18,146 nucleotides of DNA. It comes from an uncultured Frankiales bacterium. Its GTDB lineage: Bacteria; Actinomycetota; Actinomycetes; Mycobacteriales; SCTD01. Where the stretch lies: assembly GCA_946479905.1 (NCBI GenBank), contig CAMLIA010000070.1, forward strand, positions 1 through 18,146, written 5' to 3'. The position numbers and the translations under genes are program-made. Every line of letters begins with the position of its first letter. Position 1 is the first letter of the stretch. Under the pieces are notes generated by a model. That model was not told the DNA's origin, did not search any database, and saw nothing but the letters and a program-made list of their open reading frames with translations. This document shows, piece after piece, positions 7,476 through 14,955 of the stretch.

Positions 7476-8624
7476 TCACCCGGACGCGCCGAGAGCGGTG
7501 AGCCGCCAGCCCCCGTCCCTCTGCTCGACCAGCCCGGCGCCGACCAGCTCCGGGAGCGCCACCTGCACCAGCAGCGCGGAGACCCCCGCCGTCGCCGCGA
7601 TCCGGGCGACCCCGACGGCGCGGCTCGCCGGCATGGCGTCGAGGATCCGCCGGGTCTGCTCCTCGAGCCGGTCGCGGGGGTGCTCCGCCCCTCGCCGGAC
7701 CGGCGCGAGGTGGGTACCCACCGGCTGCAGGACCTCCAGCACGTCTGCCGCGCAGGTGACCAGCGGGCAGCCCGTCCGGATCAGCTCGTGGGCCCCGATC
7801 GACTGCCGCGACAGCACCGAGCCCGGCACGGCCATGACGTGGCGCCCGAGATCGGCGGCCCGCCCGGCCGTCGACAGCGACCCGCTGCGCTCGGCGGCCT
7901 CCACGACGACGGTGCCCTGCGTCATCGCGGCCACGACCCGGTTGCGCACGAGGAACCTGACCCTCGTCACCCCCTGACCCGGCGGCACCTCGCTGAGCAG
8001 CAGCCCCTCCCGGCCGATCTGGTCGATGAGCCGGTCGTTGCCACGCGGGTAGACCTGGTCCAGGCCGCACGCCAGCACGGCCACGGTCGGGGCGCCCTGG
8101 GCGGCGAGCGCCCCGCGGTGGGCGGCGGCATCGATCCCGTAGGCAGCGCCCGACACGACGCTCACGCCCGCCTCGGCCAGGTCCAGTCCCAGCCGGGTCG
8201 CGACCTCGAGGCCGTACGCCGTGCCGGCCCGGGCGCCGACGACCGCCGCCGACGTGGCCGCGACCTCACGCAGCAGGTGCGGGCCCTTCACGAACAGCAC
8301 GAAGGGCGGCGCCATCGCCTTGATGTCGCCGCTCATCACCGCGGGGTCCCACGCCAGGCCGGCCGGCCACTCGTCGTCGCCCGGGCACACCACGCGGGCG
8401 CCGAGCTGGTGGAGGGTGTCCAGATCGCGCCGCGGGTCGCAGCAGGCGACCCTGGCGGCCAGGCCGTCGAGGGCCCGCTGGCCGAGCCGGTCGAGCGGCT
8501 CGCCGGCCACGAGCGCCGCCCACACCTCCTCCGCGGAGCGCGTCCGCAGCGCCTCCCAGACCTCGACCGACCCCGGCCCTGCCGCCCTCGCCAGGCCGAC
8601 CCGGGCCAGCACGTCCGCGGTCAC
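7476..8624 (-). CDS. dprA: DNA-processing protein DprA
   Basis: The 382-residue product has the DprA Rossmann-fold core, with VVGARAGTAYG at 128-138 and SGAAYGIDAAAHRGAL at 158-173, and a C-terminal winged-helix domain at about 320-377. DprA loads RecA on incoming single-stranded DNA during transformation; in actinobacteria it is conserved even where competence is unproven. The usual FPxRNR segment reads FLVRNR at 224-229, a small departure. The start is GTG 8624, sharing GTGA with the comM-like stop, which implies coupled translation. A longer frame to 8732 exists but would overlap the comM-like gene by over 100 bases and has no family match. Confidence 0.95.
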   Translation of the reverse strand: MTADVLARVGLARAAGPGSVEVWEALRTRSAEEVWAALVAGEPLDRLGQRALDGLAARVACCDPRRDLDTLHQLGARVVCPGDDEWPAGLAWDPAVMSGDIKAMAPPFVLFVKGPHLLREVAATSAAVVGARAGTAYGLEVATRLGLDLAEAGVSVVSGAAYGIDAAAHRGALAAQGAPTVAVLACGLDQVYPRGNDRLIDQIGREGLLLSEVPPGQGVTRVRFLVRNRVVAAMTQGTVVVEAAERSGSLSTAGRAADLGRHVMAVPGSVLSRQSIGAHELIRTGCPLVTCAADVLEVLQPVGTHLAPVRRGAEHPRDRLEEQTRRILDAMPASRAVGVARIAATAGVSALLVQVALPELVGAGLVEQRDGGWRLTALGASG

Positions 8625-10150
8625 GCCGCCCACCGCTTGTGCAACGTGTCCTCGCCGAGCCGCAGGCTCAGGGCGAGCTTGGCGTCGAGCTCGGTCGGCT
8701 CGGGGTTGCCGTTCAGGTCGGCGAGCGTCCACGCCATCCGCTGGACCCGACCGAACCCGCGGGCGGTGAGCAGCCCCTGGTCCAGGGCCAGGCCGATCGG
8801 CGCGACGGCGGCGCGTGACAGCGGCCAGCGCTGCAGCAGCACGGTCGGGGGGACGTCACCGTTCGTCCGGTACGGCGTCCCCGCCAGCCGCACCCCTGCC
8901 GCCTGCCGCGCCCGGGCGACGCGGGCCGCGATCTCGGCGGAGGTCTCGCCGCTGCTGTCCGCCATGACCTCGGCGCGGCTGATGGCCATCATCGACACGT
9001 TGAGGTCCATCCGGTCGAGCAACGGCCCGGAGATCCTCGTGAGGTAGGTCCGCCGCCGGTCCGGGGTGCAGGTGCACTTGCTCTCGCTCTGCGCGCACGG
9101 GCAGGGGTTCGCGGCCAGCACCAGCGCGAACTGGGCCGGGTAGGTGGCCGTCCCGTGCACCCGCCGGATGCTGATCCGCCCGCTCTCCAGCGGCTGCCGC
9201 AGCGCGTCGAGCACCCCGGACCGGAACTCCGGCGCCTCGTCCAGGAACAGCACCCCACGGTGCGCGAGCGACGCCGCTCCAGGCTTCGCCAGCCCGCTGC
9301 CGCCGCCGATCAGCGCGGCCTGCGACGACGAGTGGTGCGGCGCCTGGAACGGCGGGTGGCTGACCAGCGCGTCAGCGGGCAGCGCCTCGGCGACGGAGTG
9401 GATGGCGGTGACCTCGAGGGACTCCTCGAGCGTCAGGGGCGGCAGGATCGACGGGATCCGTTCCGCGAGCAGCGTCTTGCCGCACCCCGGCGGCCCGGTC
9501 ATGAGCAGGTTGTGACCACCCGCGGCCGCGACCTCGCACGCGGTCCTCCCGACGGGCTGCCCGGCGACGTCCCGGAAGTCGCCGACCGGGACCGGTTCGC
9601 CGGCGCCACGCGCTGCCGGCAGCACCTCCTCCCGCGGCTCGCCCCGCAGGTGCTGCACGAGGTCCCGCAGCGACCGCACCGCCGTGACCTCGAGGTCCGG
9701 CACCAGCCGGGCCTCGGCCAGGTTGGCCGCCGACACGATCGCCCGGCGGAACCGCGAGCGCACCGAGATCAGTGCCGGCAGCACGCCGGCGACCCCGCGG
9801 ACCGACCCGTCGAGCCCGAGCTCGCCGATCAGCACGACGTCGGTGAGCGACGCCGCAGGGACCACCTCGTCGGCCGCGAGCACCGCGGCCGCCAGCGCGA
9901 TGTCGAAGCCGCTCCCCCGCTTGGGCAGGGACGCCGGGGACAGCCCGATGGTGATCTTCTTGCTGGCCGGCCACTGACCGCCCGAGTTGGCGACGGCCGC
10001 CCGGATCCGGTCTCTCGCCTCGTTGAGGGCGGCGTCGGGCAGTCCGGTGATGGCCAGGCCCGGGATGCCGCTCGCGAGGTCGGCCTCGACCCGGACGACG
10101 TGCCCCTCCAGCCCGACGAGCGCGACCGCCCAGCTCTTCCCGAGCGCCAC
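8621..10150 (-). CDS. comM: YifB/ComM-family Mg chelatase-like AAA+ ATPase
   Basis: The 509-residue product matches the usual length of about 510. An N-terminal Lon-protease-like fold (ChlI_N, about 20-140) leads to an AAA+ domain with Walker A GPPGCGKT (219-226) and Walker B VLFLDEA (300-306). Cysteines 350, 352, 359 and 361 (NPCPCAQS, KCTCTP) look like a metal-binding cluster. A C-terminal Mg_chelatase_C segment is present near 420-500. ComM is a branch-migration helicase that aids integration of incoming DNA in Vibrio and Haemophilus; the actinobacterial role is inferred. GTG 10150 overlaps the yraN TAG by one base (TAGTG). The frame upstream of it lies inside yraN and is not coding. Confidence 0.94.
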   Translation of the reverse strand: MALGKSWAVALVGLEGHVVRVEADLASGIPGLAITGLPDAALNEARDRIRAAVANSGGQWPASKKITIGLSPASLPKRGSGFDIALAAAVLAADEVVPAASLTDVVLIGELGLDGSVRGVAGVLPALISVRSRFRRAIVSAANLAEARLVPDLEVTAVRSLRDLVQHLRGEPREEVLPAARGAGEPVPVGDFRDVAGQPVGRTACEVAAAGGHNLLMTGPPGCGKTLLAERIPSILPPLTLEESLEVTAIHSVAEALPADALVSHPPFQAPHHSSSQAALIGGGSGLAKPGAASLAHRGVLFLDEAPEFRSGVLDALRQPLESGRISIRRVHGTATYPAQFALVLAANPCPCAQSESKCTCTPDRRRTYLTRISGPLLDRMDLNVSMMAISRAEVMADSSGETSAEIAARVARARQAAGVRLAGTPYRTNGDVPPTVLLQRWPLSRAAVAPIGLALDQGLLTARGFGRVQRMAWTLADLNGNPEPTELDAKLALSLRLGEDTLHKRWAA

Positions 10151-10509
10151 TAGAACGCCCCCTCGAGGTGCGTGACGGCCGGACCCGAGGGGGTGCGCAG
10201 CACCGAGACGACGTCGAAGCGCAGGTCGGACCACCCGGCCGGGTGGTGCGCGGCGAGCCACCGCCCGGCAAGCACCCGCAGCCGCTGCGCCTTCTGCCGG
10301 CTGACCGCCTCCGCAGGCTCGCCGAACGCCAGGCTGCTGCGGGTCTTGACCTCGACGAAGCACAGCACCGACCCCGCTCGGGCCACGATGTCGATCTCGC
10401 CCTCGCGGCACCGCCAGTTGCGGGACAGCACCTCGTACCCGCAGACCTTCAGGTGCTCGACCGCGAGGTCCTCACCCCACTGACCGAGCACGGCTCGCAC
10501 GACAGCCAC
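10150..10509 (-). CDS. YraN family (UPF0102) endonuclease-like protein
   Basis: The 119-residue product has the restriction-endonuclease-like core of UPF0102: E13 (WGEDLA), GEID ending at D40, and VEVKTR with E53 and K55, a PD-(D/E)xK pattern. The family is widespread and usually lies with dprA, comM and rnhB; its biochemical role is not well established, though a nuclease activity on DNA is suspected. GTG 10509 is chosen because GGAGGTGG lies about seven bases upstream. A GTG at 10518 would give 122 residues but sits too close to that site. It is the first gene of the tightly packed run to whiG. Confidence 0.9.
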   Translation of the reverse strand: MAVVRAVLGQWGEDLAVEHLKVCGYEVLSRNWRCREGEIDIVARAGSVLCFVEVKTRSSLAFGEPAEAVSRQKAQRLRVLAGRWLAAHHPAGWSDLRFDVVSVLRTPSGPAVTHLEGAF

Positions 10510-10568
10510 GACGACCACCTCCAGGCAGGGAGGCTGGTCGACGAGCGACCCCTGGTACGACGAGGCGC

Positions 10569-10585
10569 GGCCGTTGTGGACGGCC
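10569..10585 (-). terminator. Small hairpin downstream of the Ala/Pro-rich ORF
   Basis: A perfect 6-bp stem (10569-10574 with 10580-10585) closes a five-base loop, 20 bases past the stop at 10606 and about 60 bases before yraN. It has no T tract and could be a weak terminator. It overlaps a DnaA-box-like nonamer (minus strand CCGTCCACA, 10575-10583). The rest of the 96-base gap shows no clear promoter. Confidence 0.3.
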
Positions 10586-10605
10586 CGCTCACCTGGGGAT
10601 CAGGC

Positions 10606-10848
10606 TCAGCTGCGGGTGTCCGGCTCCTCGACCGCCGGCTGGTGCACGCCCTGGACGGGCGCGGCCTGCTCGGACGTCCCGGGCGATGCCTCGTCGGCGC
10701 CGGCCGGCACCGAGGCCGTGTCCCCGACGTCGCCGCCGGCGCTCGTCGTACCCGCTCCGGCGCCTGCGGGCCGCGTGCCCGGCGTCTCGGCCTCCGCCTC
10801 GGTCGCTGAGGCGGGGATCGGCTCGGTCTTGGTCTGGTTGGCGCTCAT
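10606..10848 (-). CDS. Small Ala/Pro/Glu-rich disordered hypothetical protein
   Basis: An 80-residue open frame starts MSANQTKTEPIPASATEAEA and stays rich in Ala, Pro, Gly, Glu and Thr to its end. No domain, signal peptide or membrane segment is seen, so the product is probably disordered and cytosolic. The third codon positions are almost all G or C, as expected for a real gene in this genome, and GGGGAGGG lies just before the ATG. It begins 19 bases after the DUF2469 stop and fits the operon. It could still be a chance frame in GC-rich DNA. Function is unknown. Confidence 0.55.
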   Translation of the reverse strand: MSANQTKTEPIPASATEAEAETPGTRPAGAGAGTTSAGGDVGDTASVPAGADEASPGTSEQAAPVQGVHQPAVEEPDTRS

Positions 10849-10867
10849 GCCCTCCCCGTACCCGGGG

Positions 10868-11176
10868 TCAGGCGCCGGGAAGCTCCAGGTCGGGCTTCTC
10901 GAGCTTCTCGACGTTGACGTCCTTGAAGGTGAGGACCCGGACCGTCTTCACGAAGCGCGCCGGCCGGTACATGTCCCAGACCCACGCGTCGTTGAGCGTG
11001 AGCTCGAACCAGACCTCGCCGTCGGACGTGCGCGGCGTGACCTCGACCGCGTTGGCGAGGTAGAAGCGCCGCTCCGTCTCGACGACCCACTCGAACTGCC
11101 GGACGATGTCGCGGTACTCCCGGTAGAGCTGCAGCTCCATCTCGGTCTCGTACTTCTCGAGGTCCTCCGCGCTCAT
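10868..11176 (-). CDS. DUF2469 family conserved actinobacterial protein
   Basis: The 102-residue product starts MSAEDLEKYETEMELQLYRE, the family's near-invariant N-terminus, and continues with the ETERRFYLANAVEV and DAWVWDMYRPARFVK segments. From memory it is close to M. tuberculosis Rv2901c (about 101 residues), which sits in the same place next to rnhB. It is soluble and acidic with no catalytic motif; its function is unknown. ATG 11176 is chosen to match the family start; an in-frame ATG at 11197 lies seven codons upstream and would overlap the rnhB end. It starts seven bases after the rnhB stop. Confidence 0.93.
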   Translation of the reverse strand: MSAEDLEKYETEMELQLYREYRDIVRQFEWVVETERRFYLANAVEVTPRTSDGEVWFELTLNDAWVWDMYRPARFVKTVRVLTFKDVNVEKLEKPDLELPGA

Positions 11177-11183
11177 GAGCAGC

Positions 11184-11849
11184 TCACGAGGCGACATCCT
11201 GCCCCACGACGGACCCGCGCACGTTGACGTAGGAGAACCGGTGCTCCGGGCACGGCCCGTGCTGCCGCAGCGCGGCCATGTGCTCCGGGGTCGAGTAGCC
11301 CTTGTGCTGGTCGAACTGGTAGGCCGGGTAGACCTCGTGCAGCTCGTCCATCATCCGGTCCCTCGTCACCTTCGCCACGACGGACGCGGCGGCCACGCAC
11401 GCGGCGACCCGGTCGCCCTTCCAGACGGCGAGGGCGGGCGCGGGCATCCCCTGGATGGGGAAGCCGTCGGTGAGGACGTAGGACGGGCACGGCTCGAGGC
11501 GCTGGACGGCCTGCCGCATCGCGCGGACGTTCATGACGTGCAGACCGGTGCTGTCGACCTGCTGCGGCGGCACCACGACGACGGACCAGGCAAGAGCGCG
11601 GGCCACGACCTCGTCGTACGCCCTCTCGCGCGCCTTCTCCGTCAGCAGCTTGGAGTCCGCGAGTCCCGGGACCTCGCCCCGACGGCCGGCGGGCAGGATC
11701 ACCGCAGCGACGACGAGCGGGCCGGCGCAGGCGCCCCGGCCGGCCTCGTCGGCCCCGGCCACGTGCCGGAAGCCGTGGTTCTGCAGGGTCCGCTCCAGCG
11801 CCCACAGGCCGTGCTCGGTCCGCACCACGGGGCGGGGAGCGCTGATCAC
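11184..11849 (-). CDS. rnhB: Ribonuclease HII
   Basis: The 221-residue product has the RNase HII active site: D34-E35 (GADEAGRG), D128 (LTDGFPI) and D146 (WKGDRVAA), followed by the ASVVAKVTRDRMM segment and HKGYSTPEH near the C-terminus. The enzyme cuts at single ribonucleotides in DNA and starts ribonucleotide excision repair. The GTG start at 11849 lies seven bases past the NUDIX stop; its ribosome binding site is poor, so it may depend on coupling. The frame upstream of 11849 is inside the NUDIX gene and not coding. In M. tuberculosis the gene directly follows lepB; here a NUDIX gene lies between them. Confidence 0.96.
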   Translation of the reverse strand: MISAPRPVVRTEHGLWALERTLQNHGFRHVAGADEAGRGACAGPLVVAAVILPAGRRGEVPGLADSKLLTEKARERAYDEVVARALAWSVVVVPPQQVDSTGLHVMNVRAMRQAVQRLEPCPSYVLTDGFPIQGMPAPALAVWKGDRVAACVAAASVVAKVTRDRMMDELHEVYPAYQFDQHKGYSTPEHMAALRQHGPCPEHRFSYVNVRGSVVGQDVAS

Positions 11850-11856
11850 GAGGCGC

Positions 11857-12300
11857 TCACGGCAGCAGCTCCAGGAGCTCGCGCGGGTAGTAGCGCTCCT
11901 CGGTGCGGGCCAGGTCGTCGCGCGTCCACCAGCGGTGACCGACGACGGCAGCGTTCTCGACCTCGTTGAAGCCGCTGGTGTCGACGTCGTGGCTGTCCAC
12001 CCGCAGCACGAAGTAGTCCTCGGACTGCTCGAAGACGTCGTCGCCCCACGGGAACGTGGTGACGCGGAAGTGCACGGGCTCCCCGAGGTCGGCCGGGTCG
12101 ATCCGCAGCCCTGTCTCCTCGTGCAGCTCGCGGGCCGCGCCCTGCGCGGGGGTCTCGCCCGGGTCGAGACCGCCGCCAGGGGTGAACCACCACTGGCCGC
12201 GGTCGGCGTGGACGGGGTCGCGGCCCTGGAACAGCAGCACCCGGTCGTGCCCGTCGAGCAGCAGCACACGAGCTGCGCGGCGGGCCTGCGGGACGGTCAT
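11857..12300 (-). CDS. NUDIX hydrolase
   Basis: The 147-residue product carries a complete NUDIX box at 43-65 (GX5EX7REUXEEXGU, with G43, E49, R57-E58, E61-E62 and G64), which binds the metal and cleaves nucleoside diphosphates linked to another group. The N-terminal part reads RAARVLLLDGHDRVLLFQG, typical of single-domain housecleaning hydrolases. The substrate cannot be told from sequence. ATG 12300 lies 21 bases after the lepB stop with a weak ribosome binding site, so it is probably part of the lepB transcript. Confidence 0.92.
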   Translation of the reverse strand: MTVPQARRAARVLLLDGHDRVLLFQGRDPVHADRGQWWFTPGGGLDPGETPAQGAARELHEETGLRIDPADLGEPVHFRVTTFPWGDDVFEQSEDYFVLRVDSHDVDTSGFNEVENAAVVGHRWWTRDDLARTEERYYPRELLELLP

Positions 12301-12321
12301 GACGGTCCGATCGTAGAGCCC

Positions 12322-13149
12322 TCAGCGCAGCAGGCGACGACGGCGCAGCAGCGTCATCGGGGCGGCGAGCAGCCCGCCCAGGGCCAGCTGCGCCCCGGGC
12401 AGCGCGAGCGCCGAGGTGAACGTCGACGGCACGGTCAGCACCTTCCAGTGCTGGACGGGGAACACCACGACGAAGGCCCGCCCCACCACCTTCGACTCGG
12501 CGATGGTGCCGTGGAACCGGTCGTTGAAGTGCGTGGAGAACCGCGAGTCGGCGGAGTCGCCGCGGTGGTCGCCGAGGACGAACAGCCGGCCCTTCGGGAT
12601 GAGCACGCCCTCGGCGCCCGGCGGGCAGACCGACTTCCCCGAGCCCGCGGCGCAGAAGTACTTGTAGGAGTCGATGCTGTCGGAGGCCTCGAACAGGTAG
12701 GGCTCGTGCAGCTCGACGGGGCGCCCGCCCGGGGGCGTGACGACGACGTTGCCACTCGGGCTGCAGCACATCACGTGGTCGCCCGGGAGCCCGATGACCC
12801 GCTTGATGTAGTCCTTGTCGTCGGAGGCGACGCCGAAGAACACGCCGAGCTTGTGCATCGCGGAGCCGAAGGTGCCGCGGTGCTTGGGCGTCAGCTCACC
12901 GCCCTCCTTGGCCCACAGGTCGGAGCCGTTGAACACGACGACCTCGCCGCGGTGGATCCCGCGGACGTGGTAGACGATCTTGTTCACGAGCACCCGGTCG
13001 CCGATGCGCAGGGTGTTCTCCATCGAGCCCGACGGGATCGAGAACGCCTGCACCAGCGTCGCCTTGAGCAGCAGCGCGAGGACGACGGCCAGGACCAGCA
13101 GAAACGGAAGCTCCCGCCACGCCGAGCGACGGCGTGCGGGAGCTGTCAC
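12322..13149 (-). CDS. lepB: Signal peptidase I
   Basis: The 275-residue product has an N-terminal membrane anchor (about 14-35), the catalytic serine S42 in IPSGSMENTL and the general-base lysine K116 in YIKRVIGLPGD, then the GDHRGDSADSR box. A C-terminal hydrophobic segment (about 245-270), followed by RRRRLLR, probably crosses the membrane again. The enzyme removes signal peptides from Sec and Tat substrates on the outer face of the membrane. Residues 128-180 hold an insertion with four cysteines (CC, FC, VC) that could form a disulphide. The GTG at 13149 is the only start that keeps the basic N-terminus and anchor; it has no clear ribosome binding site and lies between two hairpins. Confidence 0.95.
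   Translation of the reverse strand: MTAPARRRSAWRELPFLLVLAVVLALLLKATLVQAFSIPSGSMENTLRIGDRVLVNKIVYHVRGIHRGEVVVFNGSDLWAKEGGELTPKHRGTFGSAMHKLGVFFGVASDDKDYIKRVIGLPGDHVMCCSPSGNVVVTPPGGRPVELHEPYLFEASDSIDSYKYFCAAGSGKSVCPPGAEGVLIPKGRLFVLGDHRGDSADSRFSTHFNDRFHGTIAESKVVGRAFVVVFPVQHWKVLTVPSTFTSALALPGAQLALGGLLAAPMTLLRRRRLLR
13109..13144 (-). promoter_or_regulatory. Strong hairpin inside the first codons of lepB
   Basis: A 15-bp stem with one bulged base (C13118) pairs 13109-13124 with 13130-13144 around a five-base loop. It covers roughly lepB codons 2-14. On the minus strand it is followed by TTCCGTTTC, with only a short T run. It may attenuate or slow lepB expression, or end part of the rplS transcripts. 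Confidence 0.5.
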
Positions 13150-13151
13150 GT

Positions 13152-13176
13152 CCAGACCAACGTCAGCGAGGTCTGG
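13152..13176 (-). terminator. Hairpin between rplS and lepB
   Basis: A perfect 7-bp stem (13152-13158 with 13170-13176) closes an 11-base loop in the 41-base rplS-lepB gap. Its downstream arm ends two bases before the lepB GTG and covers the place where a ribosome binding site would be. There is no T tract, so it could be a terminator or a translational control element. Confidence 0.45.
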
Positions 13177-13190
13177 GGGAGTTCCGAGGC

Positions 13191-13571
13191 TCAGGAGTCT
13201 GCGGCGGGCGCGGCAGCGGCCGGGCGCACGTCGCGCTTCTCCTTGATCTTCGCCTTCTTGCCGCGCAGCTCGCGCAGGTAGTACAGCTTCGCGCGCCGCA
13301 CGTCGCCGCGCGTGACGACCTTGATGTCCTCGATCACGGGCGTGTGGACCGGGAAGGTGCGCTCGACGCCGACGCCGTAGCTCTCCTTGCGGATCGTGAA
13401 CGTCTCGCGCGAGCCGCCGCCCTGGCGGCGGATCACGACGCCCTGGAAGCGCTGCACGCGGGAGCGGTTGCCCTCGACGACGCGGACGCCGACGTCGAGC
13501 GTGTCGCCCGGCCGGAAGTCCGGGACGTCGCTGCGCAGCGAGGCCTTGTCGAGCTCGTCGAGGGTGTTCAT
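13191..13571 (-). CDS. rplS: 50S ribosomal protein L19
   Basis: The 126-residue product has the full L19 pattern: the [20 protein letters not shown] segment, [14 protein letters not shown], the [18 protein letters not shown] segment and [20 protein letters not shown], then a short Ala-rich tail. L19 sits at the interface of the ribosomal subunits. ATG 13571 follows AGGACC at a suitable distance. An open frame runs upstream to 13661 but it covers the leader hairpins and is not L19-like. The 99-base gap to trmD holds a candidate promoter, so rplS can be transcribed apart from trmD. Confidence 0.97.
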   Translation of the reverse strand: MNTLDELDKASLRSDVPDFRPGDTLDVGVRVVEGNRSRVQRFQGVVIRRQGGGSRETFTIRKESYGVGVERTFPVHTPVIEDIKVVTRGDVRRAKLYYLRELRGKKAKIKEKRDVRPAAAAPAADS

Positions 13572-13590
13572 CGGTCCTGCCTGTCCTGAG

Positions 13591-13606
13591 TCGCGCGTCA
13601 GCGCGA
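13591..13606 (-). promoter_or_regulatory. Hairpin in the rplS 5' leader
   Basis: A perfect 6-bp stem (13591-13596 with 13601-13606) closes a four-base loop, 19 bases upstream of the rplS ATG. A second, 5-bp hairpin lies at 13633-13645 near the predicted transcription start. Both could take part in control of L19 synthesis; this is inference. Confidence 0.35.
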
Positions 13607-13649
13607 GAGAGAGCACGTGGGGTTCGCGGCGCGGCCGCAACGGCCCTCT

Positions 13650-13658
13650 AGTGTGCCA
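13650..13658 (-). promoter_or_regulatory. Candidate extended -10 promoter of rplS
   Basis: The minus strand reads TGGCACACT: an extended TGn element before CACACT, which keeps the A at position 2 and T at position 6 of a -10 box. The same nine bases occur upstream of rpsP (15910-15918), also on the minus strand. The predicted leader is about 72 bases. No convincing -35 is present. Confidence 0.45.
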
Positions 13659-13661
13659 CAT

Positions 13662-13679
13662 GCACGGGGGTTACCGTGC
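13662..13679 (-). terminator. Weak hairpin at the trmD stop codon
   Basis: A 6-bp stem (13662-13667 with 13674-13679) closes a six-base loop that contains the trmD TAA. It is short and has no T tract. It may reduce read-through from trmD into rplS. Confidence 0.25.
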
Positions 13680-14378
13680 CACAGATCCGTGCGGCGGGTC
13701 CAAGAGCTCGGGTCGGCGCTCCCGGGTGCGCTCCAGGGCCTGCTCGTGGCGCCAGCGCCCGATCGCAGCGTGGTCGCCCGACAGCAGCACCGGCGGGACC
13801 TCCAGCCCCTCCCACACGGGCGGACGCGTGTACGACGGTCCCTCGAGGATCCCGTCGGAGAAGCTGTCCTCCTGGTGGGACGCCTCGTTGCCGAGCACCC
13901 CCGGGAGCAGCCGGGCGACCGCCTCCACGACGACGAGGACCGCGACCTCTCCCCCGGCGAGCACGTAGTCGCCGAGGCTCACCTCGTCGACCACCATGGT
14001 CCGGCGCGCGCGCTGCACGACGCGGTCGTCGATGCCCTCGTACCTGCCGCAGGCGAACGCCAGCCACGGCTCCCCGCTCAGCTCCGCGGCGAGCTGCTGC
14101 GTGAACGGCCGGCCGGCGGGTGTCGGCACGATCAGCCTCGGCTGCGGCACCGGCCCCTCGAGGGAGTCCAGGGCCCGACCCCACGGCTCGGGCTTCATGA
14201 CCATGCCCGGTCCGCCGCCGTAGGGGCTGTCGTCGACGGTGCGGTGGACGTCGTCGGTCCACTGCCGCAGGTCGTGGACCCGCAGGTCCAGGGTGCCCCG
14301 CTCGATCGCCTTGCCGACCAGCGACAGCCGCAGCGGCGCGAGGTAGTCCGGGAAGACCGTGATGACGTCGAGCTGCAT
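13671..14378 (-). CDS. trmD: tRNA (guanine-N1)-methyltransferase TrmD
   Basis: The 235-residue product has the SPOUT fold with the deep-knot motifs GRYEGIDDR (111-119) and [11 protein letters not shown] (134-144), and likely catalytic residues R156 and D171 by analogy with the E. coli enzyme. The substrate region [13 protein letters not shown] is also present. TrmD methylates G37 of some tRNAs and so prevents frameshifting. The ATG at 14378 is taken as start and shares one base with the rimM TGA; a GTG one codon upstream (14381) is equally possible and would give a four-base overlap. A GAAGGA site lies just upstream of both. Confidence 0.96.
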   Translation of the reverse strand: MQLDVITVFPDYLAPLRLSLVGKAIERGTLDLRVHDLRQWTDDVHRTVDDSPYGGGPGMVMKPEPWGRALDSLEGPVPQPRLIVPTPAGRPFTQQLAAELSGEPWLAFACGRYEGIDDRVVQRARRTMVVDEVSLGDYVLAGGEVAVLVVVEAVARLLPGVLGNEASHQEDSFSDGILEGPSYTRPPVWEGLEVPPVLLSGDHAAIGRWRHEQALERTRERRPELLDPPHGSVAR

Positions 14379-14953
14379 CACGGCGGATCCTTCGCCGTGA
14401 GGTTGAGCAGCCCCTCGGGCGGGTCGACCAGCAGCTCGCCCTTGGCGAGGTCGACGGTCGGCACGATCGCCTTCACGAACGGCACGAGGACCTCGCGGTC
14501 GTCCTGCTTGACGCTCAGGACGTCACCGCCGGGCAGGTGCAGCACGTCGTCGACGGCGCCCAGGGTCGTACCGTCCGCAAGCACGGCACGCAGCCCGACG
14601 AGCTGGGTGTCGTAGAACTCGTCCTCGTCCTCGAGAGGCGGGAGCTGGCTGCGGTCGACGTGCAGCAGCGTGTCCCGCAGCTGCTCCGCGGCGTTGCGGT
14701 CGTGCACGCCCTCGAAGGCGACGACGAGGTACTTGCCCTGGTAGCGCGAGGACTCGACCGTGAGGGTGCCGGTCTCGGTGGTGAGCACGGCGCCGTCGGC
14801 GAACCGGTCGTCGGGGTCGTCGGTGCGCACCTCGACGGTCACCTCGCCCTTGACCCCCTGCGGCCGGCCGATCCGCCCGACGACGACGAGGTCAGGCTCC
14901 TGGGGAACCTGACCTCGTGCGGGGCGTCGCTGACCGGCGACGCGGCGGGTCAT
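14378..14953 (-). CDS. rimM: 16S rRNA processing protein RimM
   Basis: The 191-residue product has an N-terminal RimM domain (about 22-105; [20 protein letters not shown]) and a C-terminal PRC-barrel (about 112-185; [23 protein letters not shown]). RimM binds S19 and helps mature the 30S head domain. A basic stretch of about 20 residues precedes the conserved core and appears to be lineage-specific. ATG 14953 lies two bases past the KH gene stop with GAGG about ten bases upstream. The position between the KH gene and trmD is the standard one. Confidence 0.95.
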   Translation of the reverse strand: MTRRVAGQRRPARGQVPQEPDLVVVGRIGRPQGVKGEVTVEVRTDDPDDRFADGAVLTTETGTLTVESSRYQGKYLVVAFEGVHDRNAAEQLRDTLLHVDRSQLPPLEDEDEFYDTQLVGLRAVLADGTTLGAVDDVLHLPGGDVLSVKQDDREVLVPFVKAIVPTVDLAKGELLVDPPEGLLNLTAKDPP

Positions 14954-14955
14954 GC

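Noticed and set aside
8625..8732. Longer DprA start.
   Set aside because: The extra residues are Arg/Ala-rich, overlap the comM-like coding region and do not fit the family; GTG 8624 gives coupled translation.
10151..10411. Longer start for the comM-like protein.
   Set aside because: These codons lie within yraN in another frame; the family N-terminus begins at the GTG at 10150.
11533..13281. A 582-codon plus-strand open frame.
   Set aside because: It is the antisense of rnhB, NUDIX, lepB and the rplS end; it is low complexity with no start signal.
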